In this document: in pieces, positions 12,802 to 22,070 of the stretch
Position numbering within the stretch: position 1 is the stretch's first letter
Layout of the letters: every line of letters starts with the position of its first letter
DNA from: Paragordius varius
Taxonomy: Eukaryota > Nematomorpha
Length of the DNA: 64,000 nt
Direction of reading: 5' to 3'
Assembly: GCA_964247055.1 (NCBI GenBank)
Contig: OZ176056.1
Location: 8,556,001 to 8,620,000, forward strand
Translations under genes and position numbers: made by a program
The notes under the pieces: model-generated
What the model saw: only the letters and a program-made list of their open reading frames with translations
Database searches by the model: none
What the model was told of the DNA's origin: nothing

Positions 12802-15800
12802 TTAGATTGGATAAGCATCTCCAAAATAAGTAATGTTTTTCCACTGTTTGGCACATTCCTTTATCAAGGTATCACCGATCTTATACGATGCCAAAGTTGT
12901 GCCAGATATTTTGAACTGATATTGATTATCACTGCGGTTAAGAGCGGTCAATTTGTTGCAAACATCATTAAAGTATTCATTGTCTTGTATATTATATATA
13001 TATATATATGTTAACCTCGCTCTCATAATCAAATGCTCAATTCCTTAGAAAAATCCTATATTTTGTCTTAACTATCAGAAAAATTATTTGAATAATACAT
13101 TTAAAATTAATTAGTTTGCTTATATGAAGGTATACAATTCAAACTAGCATATATCATAAAACTATTCTTATGAACCTTAAATTATAAGATAAGAAAGACA
13201 ACGCGTAAAAAAAATTATTTTCCACATAAATTGCTTTTACAAGATCTATATAACATATAATATGTTAATATTGTAATTGATAAACGAGTGTAAATAAAGT
13301 AATAATGATAAAAAAAATTGACACAGCTCGACAACTTAACAATTGAATGGTTAGAAGTTTAAAACTTAGAGTATACAATTTAGTGCAAACCTAAGAGTCG
13401 CAATCAGCTCTTTTTGAAACCGTTTTAAACATAATAAAAACCCAAAATTAGGGACCAAACGTTTCAGGTGGCCATAACATTTAGGAAAAAAAAGTTTTTA
13501 TAACTTTGGGGGAAAATTAAAAACTCTAAAAAAGATTGAGAAGCACTGCAGCGAAAAATGAATGCACGGTCCAGAAAAATAATCGGTTTCAGAATTAAAT
13601 AAAGGAGCACTAAATGACCAACCTGCATTTAATGATTATTTTAAAATCTTACTAATAGAGGAAGAAACAAATATTAGCATCCTAGAAGTTATACTATAAA
13701 ATGTCATTGGTATATACCATTTACCTTAAATTCACCCTTAAACAATTCAAATTTACCCTATAAATATTCAAAAAATTAAATTACCTATATTTTTAAATAT
13801 TTAAAAAAAATAAAATTTTTGGAAAAAATAATATAGCCATAAAGATATATTCCATATGATTAATGATTTATATTAGCCCAAAAACACCTAATTTATTTGT
13901 AGGATGAATTTGAATTGTTCAAGGGTGAATTTGATGATCTTAATGGTATAAAAAATATCATTCTTTAATGTATATATCTTTATTAAAAAATGTATAAGGC
14001 AGGGTTTTTTTATTTTTAAGGCTTATAATAAAAAATTTATTTGCATTTATTATGGTAATTGGTGGATATCTTACAGTAAAAACTGTAATTATAACGTACA
14101 AAAAGTAAAAATATAAATAATTTTTTTCCAAACCACCCTACTTTTTGAAATTTAAATACATAAATTATATATTTACAATCATAAAATATATAATTGATTG
14201 TGCTACTAATGTACATCTCTATTTCATATTTCACAATATCTAACAATGATTCAAATTTAAAGTAAAAACTGAAATTACGCGGAAAAAAAGTAAAAATATA
14301 AAGACAAATATTTTTTTCTAAAAGACAACTATACTTTTGAAATCGTATTTTATATAAATCATTGGAATTGTAAAATATGAAATAGAGATATAAGGTAATA
14401 CTATCCATTATATATTTTTTGATAATAATTAAATAATTTATATAGAAAAGTCAAGGTTTAAAAAAGTATGATTGTCTTTTGAAAAAAATAATTATCTTTA
14501 TATATTTACGTTGAGTCCGTATAATTTCAATTTTACTGTAAAAAATTGCGATTGAGCAAGTATGGTTGTCTCTTAAAAAATATTTATCTTTATATTTTAC
14601 ATCCGTATAATTTCAATTACTGTAAAATCGTGGAAGTAGCGCACATTAGGTTTTGTAAAATATTTTCAGTAAAAATTAATGCCCAAAATAAAATATATTG
14701 TAACTATATCTGATCAAAATAACCCTTGTAAAAAATCATTTCTAACAAAAAAATATTTTTAGATGATGATTTTGAATGTAAAAATATGTAATAAAAAACA
14801 GACTATAAGATAAATCAGTATGTAAATTATGGTAAGCAAAAAATGTTTAATCAATTTTAATTGTTAAATGACCAACTTGAGCAAATGGTATTAACTTTTT
14901 TATTTCATGCGAAACTATAGAATTTATAAATTTAAATACTAATGCGAACCATTGATCTCAATTGTTAAAATAAAAAAATTTATGCAAAATTTTCTTAAAA
15001 ATATTTTTTCCACAAATATCTCAAAACCATAAAACTCATCCAGTTAATAAAATAAAACTTTTGAATAATAAATTATTAATGATTGTGTAGCATCAAAAAA
15101 TTGGCATTCGATTGTTTGTAAATATAATCCTATTTAGTGAAACGTAAATAAATGATAGCTATTTCCGCTTTGTGCAAATTTGATAAAAAAATGTTTTTAT
15201 ATAAAGGTTAAAAAAAATTTGAGATGTGTTGGTTAAAAACTTGGTAAATTATGATAATTAAAATTGAAAACTTATACCACAATTATTTAATTATTTGATG
15301 GTAAAGTGCGTCGATTTAAATCCTGTAGCTCCGAGAACGCTATGAAAAATTTCAGAATTTGATAAGTTTTACATTTGCAACTCCTTGCATTTTAAAAAAA
15401 AATAATCAAATTTAAACTGTTATAACCTTTAAATGGGTCATTTTTTGTATTTTTAAAATAATAATTATTAAATGCCTATTTTTGAATTAATTTTTTAAAA
15501 AACCAGTGCCCCTTCAACTATGGGGCCAGGTGCTTCAGCCCCCTTTCTCCCCGATCTAGCTACAACATTTTTCCAAGTATTTCCGCATATACCTGAAACA
15601 TTTAGCTATCGAATGATATATGATTCTTAAAGAAATTTTTGATTGCCATTTTTTTGGCAAATAAATTTAAGAAAAATAAACATTTATATATATGTTATAT
15701 GACATACCTCCCAAGTCAATGAGCAGTGTTTTAGTCCGGTTTTTGGAAAGATTTTCCCAGCCTGATATATTTTTAAGTCCCGAATGGTAGGCTGAGAAGT

Positions 15801-16644
15801 AATGTAATGCTGGTAAATTCGACAACTCTGAAATATTTAATGAATCAAATCGATTGTAATTCAAAATTATTTGTTCAATTGATTCATTATATGCAACGTT
15901 TGTAAAGTCAACGGAGGTGATATTACTTTTATGGATAATAAGGGTTTTTAAATGGGGCCATTTTACAATCGGTTTCAAGTCTCGCAACCCCAAAACATAT
16001 AATTCTAAAAATTCAATATTATTTGATTTCATAAATATGTCGGGAGTAACCGTAAAAAAGGTGAGGGTCAAAGATTTTAGGGTTTTAGGGAAATATTGTG
16101 CAGAGTTTATTATGTTTGTATCACGAGGACTCATAGATATGCCTTTTATGGTTAAGGAGCGAATCATAGGGAATTTTCGCAATATGTCAGATAAATCAAA
16201 ATGATCTTCCGACGCGTACAAAATCACTTCTTTCGCGTTTAAATTTTTAGCACCAAAAGTTTTTGTGTATGTAATCACCTTAAGAGTTTCCAATCTAGGC
16301 AAATAAGCTTGCATGGCACTATCATTTGTTGCGTATAGAGTTAATCTCTTTATGCTTGAGTGATTAATATGACCTACCAAACTAACTTTGTCAAGGTATA
16401 AAGTTACGTTTTGCAACATTGGAAAGAGGTGTAAGATGGTCCAATTGAAATCTTTCCCAAAACCTAATATTTTAAGATCAATCGATTCAACCATTGTATG
16501 TGTCGAAGACAATACCTTTAACAACTCATATGTATGATTAATATTTGCATCGTAATCTCGATTGGATATTTTAATATTCCGTAAAGTGAATCCCTCATTC
16601 AAAATGTATTGCGTTGGTGGATAGCACTTGAATGTACTGGTCAT
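12802..16644 (-). CDS. Leucine-rich-repeat protein, probably secreted (two exons)
   Basis: The main exon, 16644-15708, gives 312 residues. A good donor (GAG|GTATGT) follows at 15707, and an acceptor (ATACAAG) precedes a second exon, 12983-12802. Both boundaries are phase 1, and joining them gives 372 residues whose junction, LLIDLGDNEYF, completes a leucine-rich repeat; this supports the splice. About 12 irregular LRRs run from residue 54 to the end (LKTLIIHKSNI at 232-242 is typical). Eleven N-x-S/T sequons lie in the first exon (N36, N67, N79, N94, N107, N241, N253, N270, N292, N298, N302) and two in the second, which fits an extracellular protein. The ligand and role are unknown. AATAAA follows the stop within 15 bases. 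The start at 16644 follows a stop in the same frame, and a signal-peptide-like segment lies upstream in another frame, so the true 5' end may be an extra exon. Confidence 0.72.
12984..15707 (-). other. Intron of the LRR gene (2,724 bp)
   Basis: Starts GTATGT and ends in an AT-rich tract with CAAG before the second exon. It contains a composite inverted repeat (14071-14640), a TA microsatellite next to the acceptor (12988-13011) and nothing coding. A good part of it (from about 13830) exists only in unit 1. Confidence 0.68.
14071..14640. repeat. Composite inverted repeat in the LRR intron
   Basis: Two related blocks on the plus strand (start 14071 and 14260, each with AGTAAAAAT and ACTTTTGAAAT-type motifs) are followed by two blocks of the same sequence in inverse orientation (about 14455-14545 and 14550-14640, with AAGTATGATTGTCTTTTG and AAGTATGGTTGTCTCTTA). 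A smaller inverted pair (ATCTCTATTTCATAT at 14214 against ATATGAAATAGAGAT near 14376) lies inside. It resembles a decayed foldback or MITE cluster. It is present only in unit 1. Confidence 0.6.
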
Positions 16645-16699
16645 TTAGAACAAAAAGATTTATAATTTTAAACATCATGTAAATGGTTATCTGATTTAT

Positions 16700-16825
16700 A
16701 TGAAGTTGTGAGTCACATGTGTTAATTTTAATTCTTCGACTGTGCATAGCAAAATAGATAATAAACAGAGCAAAATATTTATATATGCTAAGCAATTTGG
16801 CTGTTTTAAAATATAAAGATTGCAT
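16700..16825 (-). other. Possible signal-peptide exon of the LRR gene
   Basis: From an ATG at 16825 the minus strand encodes MQSLYFKTAKLLSIYKYF and then ALFIIYFAMHSRR: basic residues followed by a hydrophobic core, as in a signal peptide. It lies directly upstream of the LRR exon in a different frame and about 70 bp below a TATA box. I found no donor in the right phase for the acceptors near 16636 or 16626, so either splicing is unusual, the gene copy is damaged here, or the frame is fortuitous. A one-base indel against unit 2 near 16688 suggests the stretch just before the LRR exon is not coding. Confidence 0.4.
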
Positions 16826-16829
16826 CTAA

Positions 16830-17030
16830 TTTTAACATAACGTAAATAGTATAGTCTAAATTCTTTAAATATAAGGCTTAAAATGCGGCCTCCGTTTTAT
16901 AAAGTTGCGACCGTAAATATTATCCCGTCAGCAGACAGAACCGTCAATAATTCAAATATAATTGATTGAAAGCAACTATGATCGCAATCAGAAAAATATT
17001 TATAAGTAAAGGGTGTTGATAAACTCAAAT
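16830..17030. other. Region upstream of the LRR gene
   Basis: Conserved between unit 1 and unit 2 (47840-48040). Contains the TATA candidate and a GC-richer patch. It separates the minus-strand LRR gene from the plus-strand coding-like block that follows, so it could hold divergent regulatory sequence. No other signal seen. Confidence 0.45.
16895..16901 (-). promoter_or_regulatory. TATA box candidate for the LRR gene
   Basis: TATAAAA on the minus strand, 70 bp before the ATG at 16825 and next to a GC-richer patch (ACGGAGGCCGC). Conserved at 47907-47913 in unit 2. In DNA this AT-rich a TATA match alone is weak; the position is what makes it worth noting. Confidence 0.35.
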
Positions 17031-17740
17031 TCGAAGGCTTGAGGCCTTCTTCTCAAATGGCAACAAGGGATGGGCACATGAATGAAACCAAGCAGCAAGG
17101 ATTGCCGGATTGAAGGATTACGAGGTAAATATATTGTTTAGGTGTATTGGGAGAAACTTTATTGGGGAGGCGTTTACGACGGATCTGTGCAAAGGAGCTA
17201 CTCAACCAGAAGCCCTGAATCGAGGTCCTGGACTTGGGAATGGCCTATCAATGGGATGACATATGGAAAAGAGGTAAACCTAATGTTTAGGTGGGATGGA
17301 TGGCCTTTTGGGGATTCTTGAGACGGAGCTTGTCAAGCCAGCACTACCCCTGATGATCAAAACAAGCTACTTGGGAGCAGGCTTGGTTGTTGGATGGCGA
17401 CTTGCTCGGATCAAACAACACTGCTACCTGGAGGATGGCATTCTGTTGAATGCACAACAAACTCTCATTTTACTTGTGGAGAGTTTTTGGGCCAAATGAC
17501 TCTCTAGTGGGAGAATATTTCCTCCTTTGGGGAAAATCAACTCTTGTTATTTTGAGAGAGTTGTTTTCTCCAAACGTGTGAAGGAGGAGGATTTATTTCG
17601 CCCATTAGAGAGTGAGTCAGGCCCCCAAGTCCAATATTTTATTTTGTGCACTCTTACTCCCGGACGCTCAAAAAATAATTTTGGACTTAGAATATTTTTT
17701 AATTTTTTTTTCTCGCCCTTTGGGGGGGGGGGTTATATAT
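17030..17740 (+). pseudogene. GC-richer coding-like block of unknown family, unit 1
   Basis: About 0.7 kb with base composition and codon-like texture unlike the AT-rich surroundings. One plus frame reads as protein-like in pieces (for example GLKDYEVNILFRCIGRNFIG near 17104 and LETELVKPALPLMIKTSYLG near 17320), interrupted several times. I could not match it to a family. The right part is full of short hairpins (for example 17627-17688) and ends in a G run. It may be a decayed mobile element or gene fragment. Since its origin is unknown it is treated as a fossil. Confidence 0.45.
17627..17688. repeat. Hairpin, AAGTCCAA type, unit 1
   Basis: Arms of about 20 bases (17627-17646 and 17669-17688) with a 22-base GC-richer loop (TGCACTCTTACTCCCGGACGCT). 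In this unit the arms have a few mismatches. Confidence 0.7.
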
Positions 17741-18683
17741 ATTTATTTATATTTTTTAATTTTTTTTCAAAAAATATAAGATAAAGTAAACATTATTTAT
17801 TGACAATAATTATATATATTCATTTTTCTGTTTATTTTCATTCTTGTCTTGTTGGTTTATTCATGTTTGAGATTATGGTTTGATTGCATTCGTATTTTTG
17901 TTATTCATGATCAACGTTTTAAGATGGTTTCATTGCATTATTCATGTATTTTCTGAATCTATAAAAATTAATAAACATTAGTTTTAGAGATTAAATTTTC
18001 AATGTTATCATAACCTAATTTAAACTAGTAAATCAAATTTTAAATAATTTTTACAATTATTGTCAATTAATTAGCATCTAGAAATTATTAGGAGGTTTAG
18101 AGCACTTATTTTTTATAAATTTTGACGTATGAGCCATTTATTTATATAATAAAATCTTTATTTTAAGATTTAGAGATATTAGCTGTAAACTAACTAATTT
18201 TAGCGGTTAATATTCAATATTAATTCTAAAATCACAATGATTAAAAATTTATTAAAGATGATAAACCTATCCTTAATCTAAGAAATAAACCGACTTTAAC
18301 CCTTAATCTAAGCCTAACCCACAAGTTTGAAAGCCTTTCATTGTTAACCTAAACCGCAATAAAATGAGTTTCAAAAAAATATTTTTATTCTTTTGAATAA
18401 AATAATATCAGCTATTTACAAAAAAATAACTGTTTATAAATATGATCTTCTATTAATTTTGTGGTTTTTAAATAATATTCAGACATATGCGGACTCTTTT
18501 ACTTAGATATCAAATATCATAAAACAAACATAGTGTTAGGGTCAAAACAAATTTAGGAAGGCAATAATATCCTACCTATTATAAAATTATTTATTCAATG
18601 ATTAAAAAACAAGTATTTCATTCAATAATTAACTACAATGGGATCATTTTAAATAATTCCTCTTATCAATTAATTAAAAAGAA
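17741..18683. other. AT-rich spacer, unit 1
   Basis: No gene seen. Part of it (about 17990-18540) is strongly diverged from the corresponding part of unit 2. A repeated phrase around GATCAACGTTTT (near 17908) is present twice in unit 2 (near 48890 and 48950), a small local duplication there. Confidence 0.6.
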
Positions 18684-18795
18684 ATGCGTGGGTCTCGGCC
18701 TGCTTCGCAGCCCGAGGAAGTCCTGCGGACTTCTTTAAGGAAATGAACCAACTCCAATCCCTCACCCTAACCCTAGCCCACAAACTCGAAACCCT
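18684..18795 (-). repeat. GC-rich double-hairpin element, unit 1 minus copy
   Basis: Inverted partner of 8593-8704, about 10 kb downstream. The core from CCCACGCAT through both hairpins to GGGTTTCGA is the same, while the sequence outside is unrelated. The shared edges therefore mark the limits of the element. The two copies in opposite orientation could pair as a long-range inverted repeat. Confidence 0.85.
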
Positions 18796-19056
18796 AAAAG
18801 TTTTTTACCCCTTATTGTAAAATAAATTTTTGCTAAATACCTTAAAATCCCTACTATTAAAAAGCCATTGATCATGTGTTTAGTATGTTTATTACATGTA
18901 AACCATAAAATAAAACAGTTTAATTAGCAATGTTTACTAGAAATCAAGAGAAAAGGCCATTCATTAAAAGCAAAAATATTTTAAGAATAAATGATCAAGA
19001 ACTATTACATGAAAACGAACATAATAGAAAGCATTTTCAATTACAATATCCATTTA

Positions 19057-19215
19057 AATGGTTGCTTATTTCATACCATAGTAGGGCAATTCTCAACACA
19101 GTAGTGTATGGAAAAACCATACAAAGACTTCAATAAACCATTATTTTCTTCCTTTTTTCCATACAGTACTGTTGTGTTGCAATTTGCCTTACTATTATAG
19201 AAATAAGCAACCATT
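19057..19215. mobile_element. Foldback (MITE-like) element, unit 1
   Basis: Two arms of about 60 bases, 19057-19117 and 19153-19215, are imperfect reverse complements (outer ends AATGGTTGCTTATTT and AAATAAGCAACCATT; inner ends TGTATGGAAAAA and TTTTTCCATACA), with a ~35-base spacer. This is the architecture of a small nonautonomous DNA element. Target-site duplication is not clear in this AT-rich context. The short reading frame across it is a by-product. Confidence 0.7.
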
Positions 19216-20112
19216 AAAACATATATTGTAATATAAATTTAAATTAACTGAACACGTTTGAAAAACATCGCCATAGAGATAAAAGTATTTATCGACAATA
19301 ATTAAAGAAAATTCTTAAAGAGATATAAATTAAAATGACAAATAAGACCATTGTTCAAAGTTATTTGAAAAAATGTAATTTATTCAAAAAATTCATTAAT
19401 AAACTATAATAAAGGTATATTATATATTATTTAAATTATGGTATAAATTTATCACCTAATCAATAAAAGTAAATCAAAATATTATTCAATAAACTTGGGA
19501 TTTATAAGAAAATAAAAATAAAAACATTTTACAATAATTTAAATTAATGAATTATTAGTGATAAAAAGGTAAGTATTCTAATATATTCATTAAAATTAGT
19601 TATTTATAATATAATTATTTATAAAAATTACCAAACTAAAAAGAGGTATATTATCTATTTTCTAAATAAAAAACAGCTGAAAAAACTAGTTACCAAAATT
19701 TTAATATTAAACTTAAAATTAATGAAATTTTAAATATACAAAAAATCATTAGTTAAAAAAGTCTTTAATTTAAATTTGTTTATAATTGGTGATAAAAAAT
19801 TTAATTTATATTAATTTTATTTTTACGTTTGACAAATATTACTTGTAGTAATCAAAAATTTTTATAGTTATCAAAAATATAATTATCTAAACAGCTGACC
19901 ATGAAAATTGGCTATTTAATACACTGTAAGACAGAAAAACAGATAAATACAATATTTTAAGTTGATAAAAAAGAGATTCTTATCAATAGATTACTATAGA
20001 AATATTCTAAATTAGTTGTTTGTTGTTCTTATATCTTAGCAAAAATTCTTTAAGAGCCAAAATTTTGAAAAACTCAGGTAACTTTATAAAAAAATATTTA
20101 AATAATGGTTAA
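19216..20112. other. AT-rich tail of unit 1
   Basis: About 0.9 kb of AT-rich DNA leading into unit 2, without a gene. Its last ~400 bp is very similar to the end of unit 2 (50590-51005), whereas the first part has many indels between units. Confidence 0.65.
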
Positions 20113-21309
20113 GATATACTACCATAATAACTTTTGAGATTTTGACTTTTCCGCGCACACAATGTTCAGAAACCACATCATTCTAATTGAATATAAAATA
20201 ATGTTTAATAATTAAATGAATATTTTTTCTTTAACAGAAATGCTGGTTGTTATATAGTTTTTTCAATCATAGTTAACGGTTTATTAATGATATTTATCGT
20301 TGTTTTAAAAAAATGCGTTCACAAAAACATTATAGCGGTTATTTCTTATTTATTACTAATTAACAAAAAATAAATAAATTGATTAATATTTAGCTTTTTT
20401 AGGAAAAAAAACAAATTAACTATTTATTTTTTAATAAAATTTAGCGTTTTTTGATGAAAATTAGGTTAAATGTAATCATTTATATAAGAATGAAAAACAT
20501 AGTTTTGAAAATATCAAAAACAAACAGCTGTTACGGCTAATTCAATTAAATAGAAAAAAACATATATATTTAGCTAAAATTCTGCTAAAAAAATTTTTTT
20601 TATACTGCCCTGTAGTTTTTCAAAATTATCTTACAGTAATTTATATCAGCTGATTTTTAATAAATATTGGAGAATAATTATTAAATTTGGCTGTTTTAAT
20701 AAAAAAATAGTAATTGCATATTTTGGCTGTAGTTAAAAAATTTTATAAAAAAATATCAGTTTTTAATTATAATTGAACTGTATTATAAAGGATATCAACA
20801 TAACTCTCCTATTAGAAATAGTTAGGGGTTTATTGGTATATAACTATATTATTAAAATCCAACTGTTTCTTAGCGATTAAATAACTTATAAAACAAGGAT
20901 TTTAATTAGGTTATTTATATGCAAATTCAAATTTTTAAAAGGAGCTCTGTTTTAGAGTTTTTTTCAAAAAATATAAGCTAATGAACGGGTATAAAATTTA
21001 AACTGTTTTTAATAAAAATAACTTTTAAAGGGCTTTTTACAAAAAATTACCCTTAACCAAAAAATTAATTAACATTTTTATAAATGGCATTTTGATAATT
21101 TAATAAATACCAAATTTCAATATATATTCAAGCCAACGTTTTCCATTACGATTCGTTTGAGTTTTTGCGAATTCAGGCAACGCATTTCTAAATTAATATA
21201 AGGTATATATATTAACATTGCTATATTAAAATGTATATATTAATAGTATTATAATAAATTAACTGTTTGAATAAATAAACTGTATAAATCATAAATATTT
21301 CACTTTTAA

Positions 21310-22070
21310 TATAAATCAACTGTTATAATAAATCAACTGTTATAGTTGAATCAGTATAAATAAATCATAAATAATTCACTTAAATTAATCAACTGATTAA
21401 TTAAATCAATAACAACTGATTAATTAAAACAACTGATTAATTAAAACAACTGATTAATTAAAACAACTGACTGTAAAAACAACTGATTAATAAAAACAAC
21501 TGATTAATAAAAACAACTGATTAATAAAAACAACTGACTAAAAAACAACTGATTAATTAAAACAACTGATTAATTAAAACAACTGATTAATTAAAACAAC
21601 TGACTGTAAAAACAACTGATTAATAAAAACAACTGATTAATAAAAACAACTGATTAATAAAAACAACTGACTAAAAAACAACTGACTAAAAAAACAACTG
21701 ATTAATAAAAACAACTGACTAAAAAACAACTGACTAAAAAAACAACTGATTAATTAAAACAACTGATTAATTAAAACAACTGATTAATTAAAACAACTGA
21801 TTAATTAAAACAACTGACTGTAAAAACAACTGATTAATAAAAACAACTGATTAATAAAAACAACTGATTAATAAAAACAACTGATTTATAAATACAACTG
21901 ATTTATAAATACAACTGATGATAAAAACAACTGATGATAAAAACAACTGATGATAAAAAAACTGATTGATAAAAACAACTATAAAACTAATTAATAAAAA
22001 CAACTAATTAATAATGACAACTGATAAATTAAAAAAACTGCTTAATAAAAATAACTGATAAATTAAAAAA
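21310..22070. repeat. 17-bp minisatellite (CAACTG type), unit 2
   Basis: The same 17-bp family, expanded to about 0.75 kb. It contains a local higher-order pattern in which groups of ATTAATTA-type and ATTAATAA-type monomers are punctuated by short variants (ACTGACTGTAAAA, ACTGACTAAAA). Near the right end are ATTTATAAATA and ATGATAAAA variants not seen in unit 1. Confidence 0.9.

Larger units (their letters stand above)
1..20112. repeat. Large tandem unit 1 (20.1 kb)
   Basis: The sequence starting at 1 (dark landmark: TTTTGAGATTTTGACTTTTC) starts again at 20113 and 51006, and everything after it recurs in the same order. This defines a head-to-tail unit. Unit 1 is the only one that keeps the complete LRR exon. 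It has a short (3.7 kb) 32-bp satellite array. The boundary is set by the window edge, so the biological start of the unit is unknown. Read directly from sequence alignment by eye. Confidence 0.93.

Noticed and set aside
14037-14408. Minus-strand frame of 123 residues, rich in Phe, Tyr and Ile
   Set aside because: It lies in the intron and largely inside the composite inverted repeat; its composition is what AT-rich palindromes produce.
15917-16204. Plus-strand frame of 95 residues
   Set aside because: It is the antisense shadow of the LRR exon.
17125-17290. Two 17-nt candidate introns, both starting GTAAA and ending TTTAG (17125 and 17274)
   Set aside because: Removing them does not give a longer convincing frame, the sequence reads as well without removing the first, and animals do not have introns this short. 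Probably coincidence or a small duplicated phrase.
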